Shown: positions 8,403 through 15,402 of the stretch, piece by piece
How the letters are laid out: each line of letters opens with the position of its first letter
Numbering within the stretch: position 1 is the first letter of the stretch
DNA from: Acidobacteriota bacterium
Lineage (GTDB): Bacteria > Acidobacteriota > Blastocatellia > Pyrinomonadales > Pyrinomonadaceae
DNA length: 34,774 nt
NCBI GenBank assembly: GCA_019247455.1
Contig: JAFAOW010000002.1
Span: 1 to 34,774 of the forward strand
Direction of reading: 5' to 3'
Program-made: the position numbers and the translations under genes
The notes under the pieces: model-generated
Told to the model about the DNA's origin: nothing
The model's input: the letters and a program-made list of their open reading frames with translations, nothing else
Database searches by the model: none

Positions 8403-8978
8403 ATGTTCTGTCCACAATGCGGGTCGAATCAACCCGATGAACTCAAATTCTGCAAACAATGTGGGACAAATCTGTCGGCCGTAAAGGCCGCCGTTACAAA
8501 GCCCGAAAGCTCAGGGGGTTTTGACTGGGAGAAAACATGGCTCGCGGAAGCGGTAATGACCCATGAGGAGAAAGACCGGCGACGCGGCCTGACCGCAGAA
8601 ATGAAGCGCCGGCGCGAGATCAAGGCCGGGATCATTACCGCCAGCAGCGGTCTGGGAATTGTACTAGTGCTTGCGGTGCTGATGGAAGCGATAGTGATCA
8701 ACGGACATTTAAGTCCGCTCGCAGCGGACATCCTGAGCAGGATCTGGATAGTGGGACTGATACCGATCCTGGTTGGGTTATCGCTTATATTTAACGGTGT
8801 CTTTATCAGTAAGCGTTCGCGGGAGGAGGGCCCGCAGTCCGGTGATCGGAACGAGACTCAGCGTCTCGATGCTTCAGCAGAAAACTATCTGCCGGCGGCG
8901 AACACGAATGAACTTATAAAGGACCAGCTGCACAGCGTTGTGGACGATACTACAAAGCATCTGCACGTAAAGCGGTAG
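8403..8978 (+). CDS. Zinc-ribbon membrane protein of unknown function
   Basis: The 191-residue protein starts MFCPQCGSN. Cysteines C3, C6, C17 and C20 form a treble-clef or zinc-ribbon (CPQC ... CKQC) as in the zinc_ribbon_2 type domain. A charged linker (residues 40-74, with EEKDRRRG and KRRRE) precedes two transmembrane segments at about 75-99 and 114-135, and a polar C-terminal tail of about 55 residues ends the protein. The start is decided by AGGAGG at 8385-8390, 12 bases before ATG 8403; the longer open frame from 8343 has no such site. This layout (N-terminal zinc ribbon, two TM helices) is common among uncharacterised bacterial proteins, and I infer no specific role. Its stop abuts the stop of the convergent gene at 8979 with no gap. 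Confidence 0.78.
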   Translation: MFCPQCGSNQPDELKFCKQCGTNLSAVKAAVTKPESSGGFDWEKTWLAEAVMTHEEKDRRRGLTAEMKRRREIKAGIITASSGLGIVLVLAVLMEAIVINGHLSPLAADILSRIWIVGLIPILVGLSLIFNGVFISKRSREEGPQSGDRNETQRLDASAENYLPAANTNELIKDQLHSVVDDTTKHLHVKR

Positions 8979-9356
8979 TCAATTAGCAAGCAGCCACTTT
9001 ATTGCTTCGTCGAGGTGGTGGAAGATCTGCATCTTTATCCCCTTGCTACGGAGAATTACTTTGCCCGCCTCCGGTATCTCGTAGTTCCCAAATCGATCGT
9101 AGAAGGCCAGCAGACGTCCTTTCAGCAGGTCGGCGACCGGGCCGATAACCTGCAGCATTTCCTGCATGCTGATCATCTCCTCAAAATCATGATCGAGCAG
9201 GATCCTTGGGCAATTATTGGCCTCGCACTTGTCGATGATCTCGCGCCAGTACGCGAGAGCGATATCGGAGGTCACGCGCTTTCCGCCCACCGTGACATGA
9301 AGATATCCATCTTCCTGATCCAGAAAGATGGTGTAATCCTTGGCGGCGTCATTCAC
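8979..9356 (-). CDS. Small protein of unknown function, possibly STAS/SpoIIAA-like
   Basis: The 125-residue frame starts with GTG 9356 (an ATG at 9352 is out of frame). It has no signal peptide or membrane segment. The pattern YTIFLDQEDGYLHVTVGGKRVTSDIALAYWREIIDKCEAN followed by PRILLDHDFEEMISMQEMLQV, then GRLLAFYDRF and a C-terminal helix with LDEAIKWLL, is an alternating beta-alpha layout like STAS/SpoIIAA-type domains. That fold call is an inference from the secondary-structure pattern, not from a signature motif. It is convergent with and directly abuts the zinc-ribbon gene, and lies just downstream of ssrA on the same strand. No Shine-Dalgarno is seen. Confidence 0.6.
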   Translation of the reverse strand: MNDAAKDYTIFLDQEDGYLHVTVGGKRVTSDIALAYWREIIDKCEANNCPRILLDHDFEEMISMQEMLQVIGPVADLLKGRLLAFYDRFGNYEIPEAGKVILRSKGIKMQIFHHLDEAIKWLLAN

Positions 9357-9410
9357 GGCAATTTATATATGCGAATACTCCGCGAATTTCAAGCTATTAA
9401 CGGAAAGTGG

Positions 9411-9783
9411 TGGTGGAGGCGGCGGGAATCGAACCCGCATCCAAAGGTTGCGACCAGTGAAATCTACACGTTTAGTTCATTCACTTTAGTTTCGCCGCGG
9501 ACGAGCAGATGAATGAACAAGACCTCATCTGCGGCTAACCCGACTGATATTTAAGGCGCGTTCGCAGGTGGTGAACGTGCCCGAGCCTCAACTGGGTTAT
9601 GCCTCGACCGGTCGCATGAGGCGAACTTCCGGCGAGACATCGCTTAACCTAAGGTTAATTAGGCAGCGAGAGCTAATTCTTGATTAGCATTTGTTTTTGA
9701 CAAGTTGTTTTAACGAGCTAACGAGTCAAGCCCGACGTGCATTCAAAGATCTATACAAGCCCCTGTCGAAGCCTGTCGCCCCC
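9411..9783 (-). ncRNA. ssrA: Transfer-messenger RNA (tmRNA), one-piece
   Basis: The 3' end (minus strand) reads GGGTTCGATTCCCGCC, a T-arm, then GCCTCCACCA with an encoded CCA. The 5' end GGGGGCG pairs with CGCCTCC near the 3' end to give a seven-pair acceptor stem with one G-U. The 5' part contains GACAGGCTTCGACAGGGGC, typical of tmRNA. The tag reading frame ends at a TAA (9659-9661) and codes for ...KTNANQELALAA (codons 9662-9697), with the usual hydrophobic ALAA end; the exact resume codon, AAA or the TCA before it, is not certain. The length of 373 nt fits one-piece tmRNA. It rescues ribosomes stalled on broken mRNA together with SmpB and tags the product for proteolysis. SmpB is not in the window. 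Confidence 0.96.
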
Positions 9784-9839
9784 ACATTGAGGAAGGCCAG
9801 TTTATGACATTTAGATGCACTTAGAAAGGCGGCGGTTAG

Positions 9840-10346
9840 CTATATCTTACGCGAGTCGTAAGCCCAGTGAAGCACCGCCTGGCGCTGCCTGGGCCGACAG
9901 TCAAGAGTTCGACGCGGGCAATTGGCTTTGATCTGGGCGACATGACGGCGGATCGCCCGCCAGCGCCTTATCTGGCGGTCGTCGTCCAGACAGCGGCGTC
10001 CTAAGTAGTACCGGCAATACCACTGGAACCAGCCTCGTGGATCCTCGTCATAGATCCAGCCGTTCTTTCGCCAGACATTGAGCGGCTGTGAGGCGTTCAC
10101 GCTGAAGTAGTTAAGTTTCGGGTCGTGTTTGTCGTGACAAAGCTTTGCTTTCTCAAACCAATCGGACGGAAATTCATCGGTGCAATCGGTCATGTACTTT
10201 CCGCCGAAAACGCCAAGCTCCAGCATCTGCTTTGGTGTTAACTCAGGTTCGAAATCCATATGAAAGTTGCGTCCCTCGGGCTCGGTGACCCGGTACGTGT
10301 AACCCTGCTGCATGAGGTCGTTGACCTCGACCCAATATGGCTTCAT
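9840..10346 (-). CDS. Conserved hypothetical protein, Trp/Arg-rich
   Basis: This 168-residue protein starts at ATG 10346 and has no signal peptide. Blocks that look strongly constrained include YWVEVNDLMQQGYTYRVTEP, LTPKQMLELGVFGGKYM, NASQPLNVWRKNGWIYDEDPRGWFQWYCRYYLGRR and the basic RQIRRWRAIRRHVAQIKANC. I recognise the pattern as a widespread uncharacterised family but know no function. Many aromatic and arginine residues and paired acidic residues (DDDR) would suit a nucleic-acid or ligand contact, which is only a guess. It lies upstream of ssrA on the same strand with 56 bases between, so ssrA may have its own promoter in 9784-9839 or be read through. Confidence 0.7.
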   Translation of the reverse strand: MKPYWVEVNDLMQQGYTYRVTEPEGRNFHMDFEPELTPKQMLELGVFGGKYMTDCTDEFPSDWFEKAKLCHDKHDPKLNYFSVNASQPLNVWRKNGWIYDEDPRGWFQWYCRYYLGRRCLDDDRQIRRWRAIRRHVAQIKANCPRRTLDCRPRQRQAVLHWAYDSRKI

Positions 10347-10483
10347 ATTTCAATTAAATTCTACGGCAATCACGTTCGCTTGACACCTATTTCAGGATTC
10401 GGCGATACTTTCCACGCCAAAACCCTAAAGCCCACCCTCCCAGCAATACGTTTTATCGTATCGCCCACGGGCGGCCTAAAATC

Positions 10484-10490
10484 AAAGGAG
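10484..10490 (+). promoter_or_regulatory. Ribosome binding site AAAGGAG
   Basis: AAAGGAG ends four bases before ATG 10495 and fixes the start of the peptidoglycan-binding protein. The gap 10347-10483 between the divergent genes must hold both promoters; I see no clear -35/-10 pair. Confidence 0.5.
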
Positions 10491-10494
10491 AACT

Positions 10495-11181
10495 ATGTAT
10501 TCGAAACTCTCAACTCTGTTCGGTATCATTCTGCTTGCAGCCACCGCAGCTTTCTCTCAAGGCGGAAATTCCGCAACACCCGCAACTACGCCTAAAACGC
10601 AACCGTCCAGCGGCTCCGACACCAAAGTAAAAACGCCTGCCTTCCGACCGTCCAAGAACCAGATCATGGAAGGACAGCAGGTCCTTATCAATGAAAAACT
10701 TTATAGCGGAAAAGCTACGGGAATCTACGGCGATTCGCGGGACGCGATCAAGGCTTATCAGAAAGCACATGGCCTGGAGGTCAACGGTAAATTCGACCGC
10801 GCGACCCTCGAGAAAATGGGGATCTCGTTAACTGAGACAAAAACGGCCGACAAGACGAAGAGCAAATCGACGGATTCGAAGACCGCATCCAAGGCCGACG
10901 GCCCGAAGCGTCCTGCTCCGTTTCAGGCGACGGATGAACAGATAATGGCGCTTCAAAAGGTCTTGAAAGATGCCAGGTTGTACGATGGTGCCACTGACGG
11001 CAAGAGAAGCGACGCCCTCAAGGCATCCATCAAGAAATACCAAGAAGCCAATAAGCTCAGTGCAACCGGCGGCATCAACGCTGCAACGCTCGAAAAAGCG
11101 GGTATCGCACTGACCGATGCGCAAAAAACCCAAGTCGCGGCACAAGCCGCGTATGACGCAGCGCACGCCAGATCAAACTGA
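10495..11181 (+). CDS. Secreted protein with two peptidoglycan-binding-like domains
   Basis: The 228-residue protein has a signal peptide (IILLAATAAFSQ, cleavage near residue 22), a low-complexity Thr/Pro/Ser region, and two repeats of the PG_binding_1 type. The first is at about residues 55-112 (QQVLINEKLYSGKATGIYG ... AIKAYQKAHGLEVNGKFD). The second is at about 142-202 (LQKVLKDARLYDGATDG ... SIKKYQEANKLSATGGI). A linker rich in Lys, Thr and Ser separates them. Each repeat has the usual helix-G-x-Y/D-G-helix-Q-G layout. Such domains anchor proteins to peptidoglycan in the periplasm. There is no catalytic domain, so it may be a structural or adaptor protein. It is followed by a strong intrinsic terminator, so it is probably a single-gene unit. 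Confidence 0.8.
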   Translation: MYSKLSTLFGIILLAATAAFSQGGNSATPATTPKTQPSSGSDTKVKTPAFRPSKNQIMEGQQVLINEKLYSGKATGIYGDSRDAIKAYQKAHGLEVNGKFDRATLEKMGISLTETKTADKTKSKSTDSKTASKADGPKRPAPFQATDEQIMALQKVLKDARLYDGATDGKRSDALKASIKKYQEANKLSATGGINAATLEKAGIALTDAQKTQVAAQAAYDAAHARSN

Positions 11182-11202
11182 CCCAGTTTATACGCGATGC
11201 AT

Positions 11203-11232
11203 AAGCCGGCTCTAAGCAGCCGGCTTCTTTTT
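11203..11232 (+). terminator. Intrinsic terminator after the peptidoglycan-binding gene
   Basis: A perfect 9-bp stem, AAGCCGGCT (11203-11211) with AGCCGGCTT (11218-11226), has a 6-base loop and is followed by CTTTTT. It lies 22 bases after the stop at 11181. Confidence 0.85.
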
Positions 11233-11248
11233 GTGCAAAAATGCAGAA

Positions 11249-11680
11249 ATGAAATACCTTCTTCTTACGTCCATCTGCTTACTCCTGACATCATCCGTGC
11301 TTGCACAAGCTCGATCGAAGGACGAAGCTGCGATCCGAAAGGTAATGGCCGATCAGGCCGCTGCATGGAATCGCGGTGATCTCGATGGTTTCATGGCGGG
11401 GTACTGGAAGTCCGACAAGCTCACCTTTCTCTCGGGAACAAATGTCACCCGCGGCTGGCAGCCGACACTCGACCGGTACAAGAAGAGCTACGATTCTCGA
11501 GCGAAGATGGGCACGCTAAAATTCTCAGATCTTGAAATAACCTTCTTGTCGAAAGATGCGGCGGTCGTCCTGGGCAGTTGGGAACTAACGCGAGATAAGG
11601 ACAGACCCGGCGGTAAATTCACCCTCACATGGCGCAAATTCAAGGAGGGCTGGCGGATCATTCTGGATCATACTTCGTAA
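11249..11680 (+). CDS. Secreted NTF2-like (SnoaL/DUF4440-type) protein
   Basis: This protein of 143 residues starts at ATG 11249 (MKYLLLTSICLLLTSSVLAQA), which is a complete signal peptide; a GTG at 11231 lies within the preceding terminator and is unlikely to be used. After cleavage, EAAIRKVMADQAAAWNRGDLDGFMAGYW is the first helix of the NTF2/DUF4440 cone fold. GWQPTLDRYKKSY, the beta strands LEITFLSKDAAVVLGSWELTR and the closing GKFTLTWRKFKEGWRIILDHTS complete it. Related domains bind small ligands or act as isomerases; nothing in this one shows a substrate. The protein probably acts in the periplasm. It sits between two other exported proteins on the same strand, 50 bases before the hydrolase gene. 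Confidence 0.8.
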   Translation: MKYLLLTSICLLLTSSVLAQARSKDEAAIRKVMADQAAAWNRGDLDGFMAGYWKSDKLTFLSGTNVTRGWQPTLDRYKKSYDSRAKMGTLKFSDLEITFLSKDAAVVLGSWELTRDKDRPGGKFTLTWRKFKEGWRIILDHTS

Positions 11681-11730
11681 CCGTAACTCCAATTGTCGCA
11701 ACTTTTACGTCCCAACCTCGTAAATGAGTC

Positions 11731-12681
11731 ATGTCTCGTTTCGCCGTTTTGATACTGCTGTGGTTTGTCGCAACTCTTGTCGCGGCGGCTCAAGCTCCGC
11801 TCCTTACTGAAAAAGACTACCAACGTATTTCTGCGGCGCCCGCAAACGGTTTTGCGTATCCTTATTACCTCTACGTGCCGCCTGAGCTAAAAAAAGCGGG
11901 AAAGGCGGAACAGACACTTCTCGTTTATCCAAACAATACCGGCAAGGTCAGCGACGATCTTGGCGTTCATGAGTCTGACGTAAAGGCGAATATGTCGCGA
12001 ATGGGCGGTATCGCGGCCGTTCTGGAAGTAGCGATACTAATGCCCGTTTTCCCGCGGCCGGAGAGTGATTGGCATACCTATACGCACGCTCTTGATCGCG
12101 ACACGATGCTTAGCGAAAAGGACTATGGACGTCCCGATCTGCAGTTGATCGCGATGATCGACGACGCGCGCAAGCGGTTGAAAAAGCAAGGGATCGCTAT
12201 CGACAAGCGCGTATTCATGAGCGGATTCTCCGCGCAGGCGATGTTTACAAATCGATTCACATTTCTTCATCCTGATCGGGTGAAAGCTGCTTGCATAGGA
12301 AGCCCAGGTGGATGGCCTATTGCGCCAGTTGAGAAATATAACGACAAAAGTTTACGCTATCCGATCGGCGTCGCGGACCTAAAAGCTGTCTCGGGAAAGA
12401 AGTTCGATCTAGAGGAACTAAAGCGCGTACCGCTGTTCATTTTCATCGGCGATCAAGATACGAACGACTCCGTTCCCTTTGACGACTCTTACGATCAAGA
12501 GGACCGGGACCTGATCAACCCTTTATTCGGCGAGACACCTGTTTCACGCTGGTCGGTCTCGCAGGAGTTGTACAAGAAGGCGGGTCTTGACGCGACCTTT
12601 CGCGTGTATCCGGGCGTGGCTCACACGATCACTCCGGAGATGAGGGACGACATTCGGGCGTTCTTTTTGAAACACAAATAG
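11731..12681 (+). CDS. Secreted alpha/beta hydrolase (esterase-like)
   Basis: This 316-residue protein has a signal peptide (LILLWFVATLVAAAQA) and an alpha/beta hydrolase layout. The nucleophile elbow is VFMSGFSAQA with S167, a variant in which Ala replaces the usual second Gly. The likely acid is in FIFIGDQDTNDS and the catalytic His in YPGVAHTITPEM near the C-terminus, so a complete Ser-Asp-His triad is present. The family resembles feruloyl-esterase or PHB-depolymerase-like predicted peptidases and esterases. The substrate is unknown. It ends two bases from the stop of the convergent Gfo/Idh gene, leaving no room for a separate terminator. Confidence 0.78.
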   Translation: MSRFAVLILLWFVATLVAAAQAPLLTEKDYQRISAAPANGFAYPYYLYVPPELKKAGKAEQTLLVYPNNTGKVSDDLGVHESDVKANMSRMGGIAAVLEVAILMPVFPRPESDWHTYTHALDRDTMLSEKDYGRPDLQLIAMIDDARKRLKKQGIAIDKRVFMSGFSAQAMFTNRFTFLHPDRVKAACIGSPGGWPIAPVEKYNDKSLRYPIGVADLKAVSGKKFDLEELKRVPLFIFIGDQDTNDSVPFDDSYDQEDRDLINPLFGETPVSRWSVSQELYKKAGLDATFRVYPGVAHTITPEMRDDIRAFFLKHK

Positions 12682-12683
12682 GA

Positions 12684-13766
12684 TCAAACGGTGATCTCGC
12701 GCCTTTCTGCATCGGACAAACGCGCGGCATCAAGCACTCGCTGGATGGCGACACCATCGGCGAAAGTAGCCGCGCCATCGACTGAATTTTCACCTGACCG
12801 AATGGCTTCAACGACAAGCGGTGCGAGTTGGACGAATCCGCGCGAAAAACCCGAATCCGGCATCCCCGGAAGAATGTGCCCAAGGTCCGTTTCGAGGGAG
12901 GTCCACTCGTTCTCGCCGTTCTTCGCTATCCAAACCTCGCCCATCGGCCCGATCCGGATAACGCCTTTCTCGCCGAAGAATTCCATCTGATTCTGGTACT
13001 CAGGTCCCTCCGACATGGATACCGAGATCAAGCCGGTGGCCGCCCGCGACAATTTTCCGTCGGCAAATCTGACGATCATGTTCGACTGGTCATCGCTGGT
13101 CACTTGCCGTACTTGGCCCGACGAGGCCTTGCGCTCTTTGACATGCCTCTCAAGCTGACAGTTTATTTCGGAAATTGTGGTCCCCATAAACCAGTGAAGC
13201 GAGTCGATCACGTGAGATGCAATGGCACCGAGGGCTCCGCCGCCGGATGTGATATCAGCCCACCAATTCCATGGGATATCAGGGTCGGCGCGATATGACG
13301 ACTGAAAATTCGTTTTCGCGTGATGGATCTTGCCTATCACGCCGTCGCGGATCATTTGATAGGCGACCCTTCGGCCGGGCAAGAACCGCAGCTCATGGTC
13401 GATGACATTTATGACGCCTGCCTTCTCCGCAGCTGCGGTCATTTCCTCAGCCTCCGCGACGCTCATCGCCATGGGCTTCTCGCAAAGGACATGCTTACCG
13501 TTTTCGAGAGCGGCTAGCGTCATCTCTCGATGATAGACCGGCGGGGTTGTCACGCAGACAAGGTCGACGTCATCTCTGCGAACGGTTTCGCGCCAATCGT
13601 CTGTAAAGTGCGGAGCACCGGTCTCAGACGCTACAGCTGAGGCATTCTCAATATGCCCACTCGCGACCGACGCTATGAATACACCCTTGCAAGCCAGAAA
13701 CGCCGGTATTTGCACCTTCCGAGCAAATCCGGTGCCGATGATCCCGATCCCCACCTTTCCATGCAT
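12684..13766 (-). CDS. Gfo/Idh/MocA family NAD(P)-dependent oxidoreductase
   Basis: With ATG 13766 the protein has 360 residues. The N-terminal Rossmann motif is GIGIIGTGFARKVQIPAF. VDLVCVTTPPVYHREMTLAALENGKHVLCEKPMAMS contains the family signature EKP, whose Lys contacts the nicotinamide and substrate. The C-terminal half has the GFO_IDH_MocA_C beta-sheet fold, with GGGALGAIASHVIDSLHWFMG giving the conserved G-x-x-D-x-x-x-H-like region. The enzyme oxidises or reduces a sugar or inositol hydroxyl, or could act on another polyol; no sugar pathway genes are nearby to narrow this. An in-frame GTG at 13781 would add five residues. It is convergent with the hydrolase and follows the PilZ gene, from which a terminator separates it. 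Confidence 0.87.
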   Translation of the reverse strand: MHGKVGIGIIGTGFARKVQIPAFLACKGVFIASVASGHIENASAVASETGAPHFTDDWRETVRRDDVDLVCVTTPPVYHREMTLAALENGKHVLCEKPMAMSVAEAEEMTAAAEKAGVINVIDHELRFLPGRRVAYQMIRDGVIGKIHHAKTNFQSSYRADPDIPWNWWADITSGGGALGAIASHVIDSLHWFMGTTISEINCQLERHVKERKASSGQVRQVTSDDQSNMIVRFADGKLSRAATGLISVSMSEGPEYQNQMEFFGEKGVIRIGPMGEVWIAKNGENEWTSLETDLGHILPGMPDSGFSRGFVQLAPLVVEAIRSGENSVDGAATFADGVAIQRVLDAARLSDAERREITV

Positions 13767-13792
13767 ATCTCGATTAGACACAAACCGGAGGC

Positions 13793-13825
13793 CAAAAACA
13801 AAAAAACGTGCCGTTTAGAGCACGT
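13793..13825 (-). terminator. Intrinsic terminator after the PilZ gene
   Basis: On the minus strand ACGTGC (complement of 13820-13825) pairs with GCACGT (complement of 13806-13811) around an 8-base loop, and is followed by TTTTTTTGTTTTTGG. It lies 25 bases after the PilZ stop and separates that gene from the oxidoreductase. Confidence 0.75.
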
Positions 13826-13850
13826 GGTCCGAAATCAAATCTGCGATAAT

Positions 13851-14321
13851 CTACTCGATCGTCACGCCGATACTCTGAGCAGCAGCTGCTCTCGGCCGTC
13901 TGTCGCCACCCGTCAGAAACGCTTCATAGAGGTCTTTGTCATGGCCCTCCAGATTGGAAATATGGACCCCGACAAGGAAACGCTCAGTTGAGACGTGAAG
14001 GCCGACTTTTTCGTACCTGCGGCCCATTGCGCGAAGGTAAACCTTGCCATTCGGCAGATCGATCTCAATGTTAAGTGGGCGCTCGTGGCCGACAAGATAC
14101 TTTTCTTTGACACGGATCGACGGAACAAGAAAGGCCAGGCCGGTACGGCTCATATCAACGGTTTCCCCAAGAATACAGGCTGCCCGCGCCAACTCGATCC
14201 CTCTCTCGGTCCTGACCTCGGGGTCGAACCAAACCTTCATCGGAGCTTTATGCCGCCGCCGCGCAGACACCAGCCGGTCAGACAGAGAGCGATTGAGTTT
14301 AGATATCAGCTCACGGATCAT
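13851..14321 (-). CDS. PilZ domain protein (probable c-di-GMP receptor)
   Basis: This 156-residue protein has a PilZ domain at about residues 20-140. The arginine motif (RRRHKAPMKVWF, RxxxR-like) precedes DMSRTGLAF, the D/N-x-S-x-x-G motif; together these bind c-di-GMP in PilZ proteins. The beta-strand region ending in RRYEKVGLHVSTERFLVGVHISNL fits the barrel. No other domain is present, so it is a stand-alone receptor or adaptor. It has its own near-consensus promoter and its own terminator, so it is a single-gene unit. The gene upstream on the same strand encodes a lipoprotein with a pilin-like domain, which suggests, but does not prove, a link to surface appendages. Confidence 0.86.
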   Translation of the reverse strand: MIRELISKLNRSLSDRLVSARRRHKAPMKVWFDPEVRTERGIELARAACILGETVDMSRTGLAFLVPSIRVKEKYLVGHERPLNIEIDLPNGKVYLRAMGRRYEKVGLHVSTERFLVGVHISNLEGHDKDLYEAFLTGGDRRPRAAAAQSIGVTIE

Positions 14322-14357
14322 CTAATTTTCTTAACAAACCTGAGGGATGAGTTTTTA

Positions 14358-14386
14358 TGTATAAACCTTTTTTGGAAAAATATCAA
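14358..14386 (-). promoter_or_regulatory. Sigma70-type promoter of the PilZ gene
   Basis: On the minus strand TTGATA (complement of 14381-14386) and TATACA (complement of 14358-14363) are separated by exactly 17 bases, matching the TTGACA/TATAAT consensus at 5 of 6 and 4 of 6 positions. The surrounding gap (14322-14414) is very AT-rich. The PilZ ATG is at 14321, giving a leader of about 30 bases. Confidence 0.5.
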
Positions 14387-14414
14387 CCGCGTTTTAAAAA
14401 AATTTACACTTAAT

Positions 14415-15290
14415 TCATTTCTTCAACGGCTTGCCCCCGTTGTCCTTGCCCGATATCCGCGAAGTCCCCGTTTTATCGGGGGTTAAGAGAAAAGATCGCT
14501 TTCCCGTTTTTCCGTACTGAGCGGGGGTCGCTCCCGCCGAGTACTGTTTTTTATCCCCGCTCAGATCGATCGAATAGTCATATCCGGTGGACGCACTTGT
14601 TTTAACGTCGTCGGCCAGCAAATTCGCATCGACAAGTGCGTTGATATCGGCGAAGGCACCGTTATTCGTCAAGGAATATGCCAATTCTGCCTTTGATATG
14701 CGCTCGAGCATCTTCTGGGCCTCGTCCTCGTGCGTCTCGATCCGGAGGTTGTAGAAATACTGCTTACCTTCCTTCTTAATGCGTGCCTCGGTCTCCTCGT
14801 CGACCGACTGAATGACCCAGGTATTTCCCTGTTTTTTGAGCTTTATCGGCTGGGTCTCGATCTTTCCCTCAGCGTTAGGCAGGTTCGCTGTGACGGTGGC
14901 CTCTTCACCCGTGATTATCTCGCCATTGATCTGCAATTGCTCGGGCACCTCACCGGCGATCGCTTCAAAATCGATAGAGAATTCCTTAAGCTCCGTATCC
15001 GTAAGGCCCTCGATCGCCGGGCGAAGGTTCGTTAAAAAGATCGCCTCACGAAAGCGCTTTGCCCGCAGGTGCTCGTAAAACGCACGGACAATTTCCGCCG
15101 GCCCGCCCTGTTCGATCTCGATGGAGGCCGCATTGGAAGAGGCCTGGCCAGCGTTCGCCTTCCGAGAATCCCCTGGGGTTTTTGATTCGGCAGCGGGTGA
15201 GCAGGAAACAACGAGGGTGAACATCGCCAGCATAGCGACCGTCGGAAGACGGTCGTCCAGCGATGAGCGGAGAACTTTTGAAAATGACAT
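14415..15290 (-). CDS. Lipoprotein with NTF2-like and C-terminal pilin-like domains
   Basis: This 291-residue protein has a lipoprotein signal: a hydrophobic stretch (VAMLAMFTLVVSC) ending at Cys30 (V-V-S-C lipobox). A low-complexity Ala/Ser linker follows. Residues about 60-170 (GGPAEIVRAFYEHLRAKRFREAIFL ... GNTWVIQSVDEE) resemble the DUF4878/NTF2-like fold found in lipoproteins. The C-terminal part (about 195-291; ISKAELAYSLTNNGAFADINALVDANLLADD ... GYDYSIDLSGDKKQYSAGATPAQYGKTGKRSFLL) looks like the globular head of type IV pilin-like or pseudopilin proteins, whose N-terminal hydrophobic helix is missing here. So the pilin-type head would be held by a lipid anchor. The assignments are from motif pattern only. 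It is probably outer-membrane or periplasmic. Confidence 0.65.
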   Translation of the reverse strand: MSFSKVLRSSLDDRLPTVAMLAMFTLVVSCSPAAESKTPGDSRKANAGQASSNAASIEIEQGGPAEIVRAFYEHLRAKRFREAIFLTNLRPAIEGLTDTELKEFSIDFEAIAGEVPEQLQINGEIITGEEATVTANLPNAEGKIETQPIKLKKQGNTWVIQSVDEETEARIKKEGKQYFYNLRIETHEDEAQKMLERISKAELAYSLTNNGAFADINALVDANLLADDVKTSASTGYDYSIDLSGDKKQYSAGATPAQYGKTGKRSFLLTPDKTGTSRISGKDNGGKPLKK

Positions 15291-15333
15291 CTTCTAGCGA
15301 ACTTGGGAACGGAACGAGTGGGAATGGAAGCCG

Positions 15334-15369
15334 AAAAACGGCACGCTATATTTGAATTATAGCGTGCCG
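15334..15369 (-). terminator. Intrinsic terminator after the OPT transporter gene
   Basis: A perfect 12-bp stem CGGCACGCTATA (15339-15350) with TATAGCGTGCCG (15358-15369) and a 7-base loop is followed, on the minus strand, by TTTTTCGGC. It lies 33 bases after the OPT stop at 15403. Confidence 0.85.
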
Positions 15370-15402
15370 CGCACAAACAAGTAAAACATTATTTTGAGCC
15401 GC

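Noticed and set aside
9421-9450. A tRNA T-arm-like sequence (GGGTTCGATTCCC on the minus strand) that could mark a tRNA gene
   Set aside because: No D-arm or anticodon arm fits at tRNA spacing; the acceptor partner is about 360 bases away and a tag frame lies between, so it is the 3' end of tmRNA.
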